Program-made: the position numbers and the translations under genes | The notes under the pieces: generated by a model | What the model saw: only the letters and a program-made list of their open reading frames with translations | Told to the model about the DNA's origin: nothing | Databases searched by the model: none | Part shown: positions 44,410-53,512 of the stretch, in pieces | Layout of the letters: each line of letters begins with the position of its first letter | Position numbering within the stretch: the first letter of the stretch is position 1 | NCBI RefSeq assembly: GCF_000814845.2 | Contig: NZ_CP010431.2 | Span: 372,001-436,000 of the forward strand | Length of the DNA: 64,000 nucleotides | Source: Pandoraea sputorum | Lineage (GTDB): Bacteria > Pseudomonadota > Gammaproteobacteria > Burkholderiales > Burkholderiaceae | Direction: 5' to 3'

Positions 44410-46683
44410 TCAAGTGCCGCCCGCACCCTCGTGCACCTTCGCAAGCGGCAATTGGGGGGCGTCGAGAGACGTCGGCACGCCTGACGAACTCGGTGCCCCT
44501 GACGACCCGCCCGAACTCGACGTTCTCGACGCCGTTCCGGCACTTCCCTGACTGGCCAGACTCCCTCGTCGGCTCGCCCCGGTACGGCGAGGGCCGAGTG
44601 GACGCGTGAGTGAGACGCGAAAAGCCTCCCCGGGCCGGTGGCCGACGTCGGCAAAGGCGGCATCGAGCACATGCCTTGTCTCCTGCGGGTCTTTCGATAA
44701 CGCAAAGCCGACCGCCTTCACCCGGCTCCAGGGATCGAGCAAAAGCGTTGAGTCGCGCGCATTCATGATGAACCCGGCGAAGTTGTCGCCAGAGATGCCG
44801 TCGGCGCCGGGGCCTTCGTATGCCACGGGCGTTGCGAGTTCAAGGGCATCGATCAATTCTTCGGATTCCGTATAAAGAACCAATGCGTGGGGCAAACGCC
44901 CTGTCGGATGAATGGTGATCATTCGAATGCAATCGCCGTGAACGCCGTTCTCGATCAGAAAGTGAAAAAGCACCTCGGCGTTCTCCTGACAAAACGCTTC
45001 GGTGCCCAGATTCAGACGGTAATGGCCCGCTGTGATGACCGCGGCGAGTCTTTGTTGTTCGTAAAGCGGCGTATCGGGAGGGATGCGCTCGAGCGCGACG
45101 CGGATCGCCTCCCGATTCGGGATGATCGAGTAGTCGCGATATTGACGCAGATCCTGCCGGTTGGAGCGCAGCAGCTTCATGCGCGACACGTCGTTGTAGG
45201 CCGCGAGAATGGCGTTCTGCGCGTCGTCGTCTCGAAGATGACTGAGCACAGCGTCGACTTCGTGGCGATTCAGGGCGATGCTGTCGGGCGTCCCGATGCG
45301 ACTGGTTCCGCACCCGCCACCGCACAATCGCTGCGGCTCATGGGCGACCCACAGATCCAGATGCGGGTCGTACGTGACGGGCACTTGTGCCTTCGTGCGG
45401 CGCGGCGCGTCCACGAGCCAATGATCACCGCCTGCCGCCCGACTCGCGAAGTAGAAGCCGTGCTCCCCGCGCAGGTATTGCTGAGCGTCGACGATCACCA
45501 ATCGCGTTGTGCCATCGGACGGCAGGCGGTCTGCGGGGATCTGCTGCGCGTAGCCCTCGAGATACGTTTGCTCACCGGCGATGAAGAAGTCGGGCATTTC
45601 TTCGGACACACTGCCAAGCGAAGCGTCCGGCGCGGGGGGGACATCGATGTTCTCTGGGTCGACCATGCGTTCCAGATCGGTCGCAGTGATCTTTTGCTCG
45701 ACGCCGTTAAAGGACTTTTCGGGCGACACGACGCGGACGACGGGCGCCGCCACGCCGGACTTTTCCACCGTCGCTTGCGCGGCCTTCTTGCCTGCGGGAC
45801 TCAGCCGCGCGGGGCGCATGGCACTGCCGAGCGGACGTGCCATCACTCGAGGGTCGGCGCTTTGCACAATGGAAATAATGCGGTCTGCTGTGATGGGTTT
45901 GCCGTCGATGCTGTCGGCCACGGCGTCAGCCACCTCCGAGGGAAGGCGCAGCAACGCGACTTCGGGGATCAGACCCGTGGCGACGTCCACGAGATGAGCG
46001 CGCTGCTGAATTTCCTCGCGCATCGGTTCACTGACGGTGTTGCCCGTCAGCAACGCATACATGTCAGCGATCGAATCGCCGAAGTGCCGGAACGGGGCGC
46101 TGCCGGTGCCAATCGATCTGAGCACGTCCAGCGGCGAATACTGCTCCTTGAGGGTCATGTGTGGATCAATCGGTTCGGCACGAACGGCGGGGTTAATGTC
46201 GCCCGGCGTGGGCGGCGGCTGATCGGGAAGCGACATCGACGCGCAGGCGGACGCGTCGTCTTGCACGCCGTCGTCGCCGTGGCAGCGACGCACGGCTTTC
46301 GGCACGAAGGCGGCGAGGGGGCCGACGGGGCCGACAGATGCGACGGGCGCGATCAGGTTGGCGACGAACATAAGTGCAAATGCGGTCGGCCAGACGGTCG
46401 ACGTGGACGACGCTGCAGTCTTGCGCAGCGAGCCGCCGTGCATCAGGCGCGAGCGGGTTCGCGAAGGGTGCGAAGGGTGCGAAGGGTGCAAAGGGCGCAG
46501 GGGGTGCGATGTGTGCGACGACGTCACCAGGCGTGCGTGAGTGAACGCGATGCTGAAGTGTCTTTTCTTTTGTACGCTCACGCAGGCGTCGGCGCGTGCC
46601 GACACCTTGCGATGCTGCACTGCGTGCGAAAGCGGATAAACGGGGGCGGCGACAGTGGCATGACGATACGAGGCATAAGGCAT
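44410..46683 (-). CDS. Tandem paralogue E: putative membrane-linked cysteine enzyme, last of five
   Basis: 757 residues from the ATG at 46683, placed by alignment with its paralogues; the frame is open to 46758. The most divergent leader: Tyr16 is kept but Cys15 is Val, and the pre-membrane region is longer (HPSHPSHPS repeats near residues 67-73). Hydrophobic segment at 98-116 (WPTAFALMFVANLIAPVAS). Block 1, about 180-280 (YSPLDVLRSIG to VQSADPR). Linker. Block 2 from about 365 (FFIAGEQTYLEGY, HWLVDAPRRTKAQVPVTYDP) to LCGGGCG (Cys454, Cys458). Proposed catalytic set: Cys565 (AFCQENAEVLFHFL), His599 (LPHALVLYTES), Asp650 (STLLLDPWSR). Ser/Gly-rich tail. No strong Shine-Dalgarno; 40 bases after paralogue D. 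Function inferred only. Confidence 0.72.
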   Translation of the reverse strand: MPYASYRHATVAAPVYPLSHAVQHRKVSARADACVSVQKKRHFSIAFTHARLVTSSHTSHPLRPLHPSHPSHPSRTRSRLMHGGSLRKTAASSTSTVWPTAFALMFVANLIAPVASVGPVGPLAAFVPKAVRRCHGDDGVQDDASACASMSLPDQPPPTPGDINPAVRAEPIDPHMTLKEQYSPLDVLRSIGTGSAPFRHFGDSIADMYALLTGNTVSEPMREEIQQRAHLVDVATGLIPEVALLRLPSEVADAVADSIDGKPITADRIISIVQSADPRVMARPLGSAMRPARLSPAGKKAAQATVEKSGVAAPVVRVVSPEKSFNGVEQKITATDLERMVDPENIDVPPAPDASLGSVSEEMPDFFIAGEQTYLEGYAQQIPADRLPSDGTTRLVIVDAQQYLRGEHGFYFASRAAGGDHWLVDAPRRTKAQVPVTYDPHLDLWVAHEPQRLCGGGCGTSRIGTPDSIALNRHEVDAVLSHLRDDDAQNAILAAYNDVSRMKLLRSNRQDLRQYRDYSIIPNREAIRVALERIPPDTPLYEQQRLAAVITAGHYRLNLGTEAFCQENAEVLFHFLIENGVHGDCIRMITIHPTGRLPHALVLYTESEELIDALELATPVAYEGPGADGISGDNFAGFIMNARDSTLLLDPWSRVKAVGFALSKDPQETRHVLDAAFADVGHRPGEAFRVSLTRPLGPRRTGASRRGSLASQGSAGTASRTSSSGGSSGAPSSSGVPTSLDAPQLPLAKVHEGAGGT
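46461..46496 (-). repeat. 9-bp tandem repeat in paralogue E
   Basis: Unit GCGAAGGGT, three exact copies plus one variant on the plus strand, encoding the HPS repeat before the hydrophobic segment. Confidence 0.85.
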
Positions 46684-46723
46684 AGCAGCGTCCACGTAGA
46701 AGGGGGATGAAGCGAGCGATCGG

Positions 46724-48787
46724 TCAGTCCGCTTGCGGTGCGGATTCGGACGATTCACTCCCGGGTGGTTCGAGATCCGATGGCACGGACACGCCGCGGC
46801 GTCCCGTCGCGCGTGGGATCGAAACGCTCAGGCGAGGACTCGACGAAGAGGGCGCCGAGTTGGGGGAGTTGCGCGACGTACCCGATCCCGTCCCGGCGCT
46901 GCCCGCACTGCCCAGACTCGACTGGCTGCCGGGCGAGCTGCGGCGCGAGGCAAGCGGACGGGTGACCGACACCGTGTACGGATTGCCGTTGCGGTGGCCG
47001 ATGTCGGCGAAGGCCACGTCCAGAATGTCGACGACATCCTGCGGTTCTTTGGCCCACGCGAAGGAGACGGCCTTGTTGCGGCTCCACGGATCGAGCAGCA
47101 GGGTCGTGTCGCGCGTCATGTAGGTGGCCCACGCGAACTGCCCCGAGGAGAGGCCGTCCGGGCGCAGGCTCTCGCGAAGACGCGGTGTCGACGCATCGAG
47201 CATGTCGATGAAACGGTGCGATTCCGAGTAGAACACCATGACGTGCGGAGAGCGGTTCTTGGGCTGCACGGTGATCATGCGCAACTGATCGGTGCTCACG
47301 CCGTCCTGAACCAGAAAGTGGAAGAGAATCTCCGCGTTTTCCTGGCAGAACGCCTCGGCGAACGGGTGAGCGTAGTAGTACCGCGCGGTGGCTTCGCCGA
47401 CCAGACACTGCTGTTTGACGAGCGGCAACTGCGGGTCGATGTCGCGCATCGCGACGCGCAGGGCTGCGCGGTGATCGATGATCGAGTTGTCGCGCAATGC
47501 GCGCAGATCGGGGCGGTTGGAGCGCACCAGATGCAGGCGGCTCAGATCCGCAAAAGCATTGTGAATCGCCTCCTGCGCGCTTTCGTCGGTGACATGCATG
47601 GTGGCGGCGAAGATGTTGTCGAAACTCGTGGCGATGCTGTCGGGGCTGATGGGGCGACTCGGCGCACAGCCGCCGCCACACACGCGCAGTGGCTCATGCG
47701 CCCGCCACTGATCGGTGACCGGGTCGTACGTCACCGGCACCTGCGCCCGCGTTTGACGTGGCGCATCGATAAGCCAGTGATCGCCGCTCATGCCTTGCGA
47801 TACGCGGTAGTAACCCGCTTCGCCGCGCAGAAAGCGATGACCGCCGACGACGACAAGACGCGTCGCCTTTTCCGTGGGCAACTCGGCCTGAGTGAACGTT
47901 TGCTCATAGCCGTCGAGATGGTCGAACTCGCCCGCGATGGTGAAGCGGCTCGTCGGCTTTTCAGACGCCAGGTTGTCCGGCAATTCGACGATCCCGATGC
48001 GCTCGTCCTTCGGCGCCGACCACGGGGGCGCTTCCGGTGCATGACGGACATCGACCTTCGCGGAGCGCTCCGGCGGTGCCAGGTCGGGCGTGGCGGGCGA
48101 GCCACTGGCGCGCGGGGAGGCGAACTGCATCAACGCGATCAGCCGGTCGATGGCCGGGGGCTTGCCGTCGATGCTATCAACGGTGATGTCGCTGACCTCT
48201 GCAGGCAGTCGCAACAGCTGCACTTCGGGAATGAGGCTGGAGGTAATGTCGATGGCCGTACCCCATGTTCTGACGGTTTCGCGCGTCTCGCGTGGGACCT
48301 CGCGGCCGGTCATGAGCGCATAAACGTCGGTCATCGATTCGCCGATGCTGGCGAATGGCGATCGCGCGGCCCCGACGGCTCTGAGTACGTCGAGCGGCGA
48401 GTACCGAGACTTGAGCAGAACCGGTGGTACGAGCCTGGCGACAACGTCGTCCGACTGCGGTGCTTCGTGGAGATCGTCGAGGCCGTTCGGTGCCGGTGCG
48501 CGCGCCGATGCGTCACGAAATGCTCGCGGCGGTGATGCCGATGCGGACGTGACGAAGTTCGTCACCAGAAGAATCGCAAACGCTGCGGACCACGGCGCGC
48601 TGCCGGATTGGCTTGACGACATACGCGTTTCGAGAGCGTCATCGGATGCCCGTGCGCTGCGAGCGCGGCGAAAGGTGTGGGGGAAGGCGCAGAGACGGGC
48701 GGCAGCGTCGCGCGTGCGCATCACGGCGGGCGATGGGCCGTAACACGGTGTCGGGCGGATGGGGCGGTGGTGGGTTGTCAAATTCAC
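46724..48787 (-). CDS. Tandem paralogue D: putative membrane-linked cysteine enzyme
   Basis: 687 residues, the shortest of the five. GTG start at 48787 with GGAG 8 bases upstream. Leader with CYGPSP at 15-20 and FR at 39-40. Hydrophobic segment 66-84 (WSAAFAILLVTNFVTSASA), ending like a signal-peptidase site. Block 1 at about 120-225 (YSPLDVLRAVG, SLIPEVQLLRLP, DGKPPAIDRLIALMQ). Block 2 from about 280 (FTIAGEFDHLDGYEQ, HWLIDAPRQTRAQVPVTYDP). The Cys motif is VCGGGCA, Cys370 and Cys374, the only one with Ala after the second Cys. Proposed catalytic set: Cys481 (AFCQENAEILFHFL), His515 (PHVMVFY), Asp566 (TLLLDPWSR). Ser-rich tail of about 75 residues. No recognised family. Confidence 0.74.
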   Translation of the reverse strand: MNLTTHHRPIRPTPCYGPSPAVMRTRDAAARLCAFPHTFRRARSARASDDALETRMSSSQSGSAPWSAAFAILLVTNFVTSASASPPRAFRDASARAPAPNGLDDLHEAPQSDDVVARLVPPVLLKSRYSPLDVLRAVGAARSPFASIGESMTDVYALMTGREVPRETRETVRTWGTAIDITSSLIPEVQLLRLPAEVSDITVDSIDGKPPAIDRLIALMQFASPRASGSPATPDLAPPERSAKVDVRHAPEAPPWSAPKDERIGIVELPDNLASEKPTSRFTIAGEFDHLDGYEQTFTQAELPTEKATRLVVVGGHRFLRGEAGYYRVSQGMSGDHWLIDAPRQTRAQVPVTYDPVTDQWRAHEPLRVCGGGCAPSRPISPDSIATSFDNIFAATMHVTDESAQEAIHNAFADLSRLHLVRSNRPDLRALRDNSIIDHRAALRVAMRDIDPQLPLVKQQCLVGEATARYYYAHPFAEAFCQENAEILFHFLVQDGVSTDQLRMITVQPKNRSPHVMVFYSESHRFIDMLDASTPRLRESLRPDGLSSGQFAWATYMTRDTTLLLDPWSRNKAVSFAWAKEPQDVVDILDVAFADIGHRNGNPYTVSVTRPLASRRSSPGSQSSLGSAGSAGTGSGTSRNSPNSAPSSSSPRLSVSIPRATGRRGVSVPSDLEPPGSESSESAPQAD

Positions 48788-48862
48788 GGAGAAATCTCCA
48801 AGGACATGCTGCGTTCATGACGTTAATCACGTTAATGACCTTCTCGAAATCGTCGCCTGGCG

Positions 48863-51010
48863 CTATACGGCGACCCCCGTTGCCCCCGCAAGGACCGATG
48901 CGCTTGAGCCACTGGCCGAACTCCCGGAGCCGCCGAACGAGCCGCTGCTGCCTGCACTCCCAAGGCTGCTCACGCTGCCTCTGCTCTGCTCGAGAGGCCG
49001 TGTGATCGAGACCCAGTACATGCTGCCCGGCCGATGCCCGATCTCGGCGAAGGCGTCGTCAAGCGCGTCGACCATTGCGACCGCATGCGCGGCATCCGCG
49101 AACGACGTGGCCCGCGACCGGCTCCACGGATCGAGCAGCACGGTGGAATCGCGGGCTTCGTAAGCTTCGCGCGCGAACAGTATGTCGACGAGTCCGTCCG
49201 GCCCCACGTTCAGCGGCGGGTGCGGCGTTGCCTCTTCAAGCAACGTGATCAGTCGCGCCGACTCCGTGTAGAGCACCATCACATGCGGTGGACGGTTCTT
49301 CGGCTTTATCGTGATCATGCGGAGGTTTTCGAGGGGCACCTGGTTGACGAGCAGGTGATGAAAGAGGATCTCCGCGTTTTCCTGACAGAACGCTTCGGCG
49401 TAAGGGTTCCAGTAGTAGTACAGCGTGGTGATCAACGCTGCTTCCTGCTGTTGTTTGAGTAACGGAAGGCTGCGTTTGATTCGCTTCATCGATGTCCGTA
49501 ACGCCATGCGGTGATCGATGATCGAGTTGTCGCGGGTCGCCTGAAGGTCGGGACGATTGCTGCGCGAAAGATGCAGGGCGGCCAGATCGTCGAACGCGTA
49601 GATGATCGCCTCGCGTATGTCCGCGTTGCGCAGATGGGCGACGGCGTCTCTCACCTTGTCCTGGTCGAGCGCGATGCTGTCGGGTGTGGATTCACGGCTT
49701 GGGCCGCAGCCGCCGCCGCAAAGCCGTAGCGGTGCTTCCGCCTGCCAGCGCCCGCTGGCGGCGTCGACATGTACAGGCACGGTCGCGGCGCGGCCACTGC
49801 CCTTCGGTGCCGAGATCAGCCAATGGTCGAGGCTGTGCCCACGCGTCGCCCGGTAGTAGCCGGCCTCGCCGCGCAGGTAGAAACGCCCGTCGATCGTGAC
49901 GATCCGCCGCTGCGGATCGATGGGCAATTTGTCGGGCGGCAGCGATTGCGCATAACCCTGCAGATGCTCGTTCTCGCCAGCGATATGCCACTCATGCGGC
50001 CAGTCATGCGGCCAGCCATGCGCCATGTACGGCATGTCACGAGGGCGGGCGTCCACGGTGTGTTCTGCGGCAAGCGCCGCATTGTCTTCGTTGGCGGCGA
50101 CATTGCGTTCTCGGTGTGCGTCGACATGCGCACCGGTGTCCGGCTGTGCGCCGCCAGACGAGCGTGACGCCTTGCTTTGGGCCTTGCGTTGGGACACTTG
50201 TCGCTGCTTCTCTTCACGCATGGCGGCGATGTCCGGTGGCTTCCGGACGGCCCCCCGACTTCCAAAGTTATGAGAGTCCGCCGCCTGAACCATATCGATC
50301 AACCGCTCCGCCGCCACGGGGCGACCTTCCATCTGATCGGCGGCAATGCCCGCGGCATCGCCCGGAATTCGCGCGATCCCGACATCGGGCACCAGTCCGG
50401 TGGCGAAGTCCAGCGCTGAAGTCCATTGACCGACCGATTTACGCGTGTCGGCCCGAACTTCTTCGCCGGTGACCAGCGTGTACATCTCCAGCAGCGAGTC
50501 GCCTGCGTTTCGGAAGGGTTCGCTCGACGTCGCGATGGCATACAGAAACTCCGAGAGGGTGTAGTTCGATTTGATGAGCGATGTCTCCACGGGTCGCACG
50601 GCCACGACGTCGACCGCTTTGCCGGGCATTGGCAAATGACCCGCATGACCGCCGGCGGAAATCTGATACGCGCTATCTCTCGGACCGGCGGGGGCCGGTG
50701 GCGACTTGTGCCTGGCCGACCCCCACGGCACGGCACTCCTCGCCGGTGCGATCAGATTGGCGACGAAGAGGATGGCGAACGCTGCGGGCCACGCGCCGCC
50801 CGTGGCCGAGGGCACGGAATAGGCGGTTCTGCGCGACGCCGGCGCGCGCTCGGCGCGACTGGATGGGGTCGCGCAGACCGAATGGGCGTGCCGGAACGTT
50901 CTGGCGAGCGGATTACCGGGCGCACCTCGTGTTCGCGAAGACGACTCCGAAGCGCGCAGTCCGTAGCAGGGGGCGGGTCCAATGACACGGCAATGTGATG
51001 AATAGGGCAT
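48863..51010 (-). CDS. Tandem paralogue C: putative membrane-linked cysteine enzyme
   Basis: 715 residues from the ATG at 51010, with GGAG 8 bases upstream; the frame is open to 51097 but alignment and the ribosome site favour 51010. Leader with CYGL at 15-18 and FR at 39-40. Hydrophobic segment 74-92 (WPAAFAILFVANLIAPARS). Block 1 carries YTLSEFLYAIATSSEPFRNAGDSLLEMYTLVTGEEV. Block 2 carries GENEHLQGYAQSLP, YLRGEAGYYRATRG and LCGGGCGPSRESTPDSIAL (Cys431, Cys435). Proposed catalytic set: Cys542 (AFCQENAEILFHHLL), His576 (PHVMVLYTES), Asp627 (TVLLDPWSR). Short Ser/Gly tail. The YDP of the block-2 VPVTYDP motif is replaced (VPVHVDA). Function inferred only. Confidence 0.74.
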   Translation of the reverse strand: MPYSSHCRVIGPAPCYGLRASESSSRTRGAPGNPLARTFRHAHSVCATPSSRAERAPASRRTAYSVPSATGGAWPAAFAILFVANLIAPARSAVPWGSARHKSPPAPAGPRDSAYQISAGGHAGHLPMPGKAVDVVAVRPVETSLIKSNYTLSEFLYAIATSSEPFRNAGDSLLEMYTLVTGEEVRADTRKSVGQWTSALDFATGLVPDVGIARIPGDAAGIAADQMEGRPVAAERLIDMVQAADSHNFGSRGAVRKPPDIAAMREEKQRQVSQRKAQSKASRSSGGAQPDTGAHVDAHRERNVAANEDNAALAAEHTVDARPRDMPYMAHGWPHDWPHEWHIAGENEHLQGYAQSLPPDKLPIDPQRRIVTIDGRFYLRGEAGYYRATRGHSLDHWLISAPKGSGRAATVPVHVDAASGRWQAEAPLRLCGGGCGPSRESTPDSIALDQDKVRDAVAHLRNADIREAIIYAFDDLAALHLSRSNRPDLQATRDNSIIDHRMALRTSMKRIKRSLPLLKQQQEAALITTLYYYWNPYAEAFCQENAEILFHHLLVNQVPLENLRMITIKPKNRPPHVMVLYTESARLITLLEEATPHPPLNVGPDGLVDILFAREAYEARDSTVLLDPWSRSRATSFADAAHAVAMVDALDDAFAEIGHRPGSMYWVSITRPLEQSRGSVSSLGSAGSSGSFGGSGSSASGSSASVLAGATGVAV

Positions 51011-51109
51011 GGCAACGTCTCCGAAGGTAGCGTCCGGTGCGCCGCACGACGAGGATGAAGGGGGGGCAATCCCGCCGCTAGCGTTGCCTGACGGCACGGG
51101 CGTCCGGGG

Positions 51110-53299
51110 TCAGCGTTCCGGCATGCCGACCGTCGGCGCATCCTCTGCCGACGACGGCGTGTCCGACCGGGTCGGGAAATTGAAGACGCTGCTGCCCTCG
51201 CTGCTGAGACTCACCGGACTGTTGGCGCTACTGGCACTGTTTGAACTGCGAGGGCGCGAGCCATGCGGCGACTCCCTGAGAGGGCGAGTGATCGAGACGG
51301 TGAACGGATGACCTTCGCCGTGCCCCATCGTGGCGAGCAGGTTATCGAGTTGACGCTCGATGTCGAGATCGGTGCCTGCTTCGACGAACCCGGTGGCTTT
51401 TGCTCTGCCCCAAGGATCGAGAATGAGCGTCGAATCGCGCGTGAGGAACACCGCGCGCGCGAACATCCTTCTGCCGATGCCGTCGGGACGGCCGTACATC
51501 GCCGGTTGTGGCGTGGCCATGTGCAGCATGTCGATGAGCATCTGTGCCTCGGTGTACAGCACGACGACGTGTGACGGACGGTTCTGCGGATTGAGTGTGA
51601 TCATGCGAATCCGCGTGTCGGGCACGCCGCCCTCAAGTAGCAGATGAAAGAGGATCTCGGCGTTCTCCTGACAGAAGGCCTCGGCGTGCGGGTTGTCGGA
51701 GTAGTGCATCGCGGTGGCCGCCGCCGTCTCGCGTTGCTGTTGCAGCAAAGGCGCTTCGCGATCGATGTTGCGCATCGCCTTGCGCAGTGCTGCGCGGTGA
51801 CTGACGATCGAATAGTCGCGCGCCGCGCGCAGATCGGCCCGGTTGCCGCGCAACAGTTTCAGGCTGCTCAGACTACCGAAGGCCGCATGAATGGCATCCT
51901 GGGTGTCGAGTTCGGGCAGATGCGAGATCGCCGATGCAATCGTCATCCATTCGTCCACGATGCTATCGGACCCGAGTAGGTTCTTGCTTTGTCCGCACCC
52001 ACCGCCGCACAACCGCAACGGCGGGTCTGCACGCCACCCGCCGGTCTCGGGGTCGCGTGTCACCGGGACTTGCGCCTTGTCGCGTCGCGGTGCATCGACG
52101 AACCAAAGGTTCTCGTGTGTCCCCTTCGTCACGCGGTAATAGCCATGATCGCCCGAGAGGTAGTGGTGGCCGTCGATCAGCATCACACGTGTGGCGTCGG
52201 CGGGTGGCAGGCGGTCTGTCGCAATCGTCTGCTCGTAACCCGCGAGATGTTCGCGCTCTCCGGCAATCGCCGTCGGCGACTGGAATGCTCCGATGGGTGA
52301 AAAGTTTGGGGCGTCGCCGATGAAATCTTCCGGTAAGGCTTCCGTTTCGCGCAGGCGAATGTCGGCGATCGGCGGACGCGCGTCGACGGGGGCCGGACTG
52401 CGCAGTCCCGGCGCGGCCTGTTTCGTTGCGCCCGGTATCGAGTCCGGCGTCGCGCCGATGGGAACGCGAGGTGCGTCGGCCGCCGACATTGCGGCACCGG
52501 GTACCACGACCTCTGTCTGGACGTTGCTTTGCCACGTGCGCGGATCGAGTACCTGCATCAGCATCAGCATGTCGTCGCTGACGGGCGGTTTGCCATCGAT
52601 CTGCCGGGCCGCCACGTATGAGATATCGCCGGGCACGCGACTCAGGCGTACCTGGGGAATCAGGCTCGTGGAGAGGTCCAGCACTTTACCGGTGCGCGTG
52701 ACCGACTTTCGCGTTTCGGTCGCAACCGGTGTATCGGCGAAGACGTCGTACGCGTCGCCCAGCGAGGCACCGAATTCCTCGAACGGCGATCGCGACGCCG
52801 CAATGATTCTGAGCATGTCCATCAGCGTGTAGCCGGTCTTGAAACGAGTACGCTCGACGAGACGGATGTCGACGTCATCCGGCGCGGATGTGCTGTTCGT
52901 CTGCGCCTCGGTCTGCGGTGCGAATACCGGGTCCTCTGCACGGTGTGGAACAAGGTCGTTGCCCTCGTTCGAATCGGCGACGAGATTGCGACGCGGGATG
53001 GCGCCAGCGGCAGGCGACACCAGATTCGCCACGAAAAGCACGGCAAATGCGACAGGCCAGACGCCGGACGCCCGCCGCGCACGCGTCGATGCGTCGACTG
53101 TGTGCGGGACTTCATGCGCGTCTCGGACATGATGCACGTCATGTATCGAATGGCTCGCACGGCGTGCATACCGCGCACGACGGAAGGTGACATGAAAGCC
53201 GTCGGGCCTTTCGCCCGATGAAGCGCGATGCTGGCGTGCGGGTGACAGGCCGTAGTGCGGCATGAAGTGCCGGGGGCTGTGATGCAAAGCGTGCGGCAT
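51110..53299 (-). CDS. Tandem paralogue B: putative membrane-linked cysteine enzyme
   Basis: 729 residues, ATG at 53299 with GGGAG 9 bases upstream. Leader with HYGLSPA at 15-21 (His replaces Cys15) and FR at 39-40. Hydrophobic segment 81-100 (WPVAFAVLFVANLVSPAAGA). Block 1: YTLMDMLRIIAASRSPFEEFGASL, TSLIPQVRLSRVPGD. Block 2: IAGEREHLAGYEQ, LWFVDAPRRDKAQVPVTRDP, LCGGGCGQSK (Cys431, Cys435). Proposed catalytic set: Cys543 (AFCQENAEILFHLLL), His577 (PSHVVVLYTE), Asp628 (STLILDPWGR). The tail has SNSASSANSPVSLSSEGSS. Preceded by a 213-base gap after paralogue A holding a TTCGG-loop hairpin. No recognised family. Confidence 0.74.
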   Translation of the reverse strand: MPHALHHSPRHFMPHYGLSPARQHRASSGERPDGFHVTFRRARYARRASHSIHDVHHVRDAHEVPHTVDASTRARRASGVWPVAFAVLFVANLVSPAAGAIPRRNLVADSNEGNDLVPHRAEDPVFAPQTEAQTNSTSAPDDVDIRLVERTRFKTGYTLMDMLRIIAASRSPFEEFGASLGDAYDVFADTPVATETRKSVTRTGKVLDLSTSLIPQVRLSRVPGDISYVAARQIDGKPPVSDDMLMLMQVLDPRTWQSNVQTEVVVPGAAMSAADAPRVPIGATPDSIPGATKQAAPGLRSPAPVDARPPIADIRLRETEALPEDFIGDAPNFSPIGAFQSPTAIAGEREHLAGYEQTIATDRLPPADATRVMLIDGHHYLSGDHGYYRVTKGTHENLWFVDAPRRDKAQVPVTRDPETGGWRADPPLRLCGGGCGQSKNLLGSDSIVDEWMTIASAISHLPELDTQDAIHAAFGSLSSLKLLRGNRADLRAARDYSIVSHRAALRKAMRNIDREAPLLQQQRETAAATAMHYSDNPHAEAFCQENAEILFHLLLEGGVPDTRIRMITLNPQNRPSHVVVLYTEAQMLIDMLHMATPQPAMYGRPDGIGRRMFARAVFLTRDSTLILDPWGRAKATGFVEAGTDLDIERQLDNLLATMGHGEGHPFTVSITRPLRESPHGSRPRSSNSASSANSPVSLSSEGSSVFNFPTRSDTPSSAEDAPTVGMPER

Positions 53300-53442
53300 G
53301 GCGTGCTCTCCCGAAGTAATGGGCCACCGGTCGCAGCGCGTGTGCAGCGCCTTGACGTTTCGGTGGCCCGGGAGATGAAGACTGCCATCGCACCGATGCG
53401 CCGGGCTTGCGCATCGGTCAGAGCGTCTGTCGTTTTTGGATG

Positions 53443-53463
53443 ATCGCTATTTCGGATAGCGAT
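53443..53463. other. Perfect hairpin between paralogues A and B
   Basis: ATCGCTAT-TTCGG-ATAGCGAT, 8-bp stem with a stable 5-base loop, 144 bases upstream of paralogue B. No T tract follows on the minus strand. It may attenuate or separate transcription of B from A. Confidence 0.5.
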
Positions 53464-53512
53464 GTAAATGAAAGGTACCCGGGAAGCGTTTCATCCGGCG
53501 ATGGCGATCACC

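Noticed and set aside
44887..48535. Two plus-strand open frames of about 600 codons opposite paralogues D and E
   Set aside because: They are antisense to conserved genes, lack ribosome binding sites and domain-like sequence, and result from high GC codon use. The minus-strand products are conserved across five paralogues.
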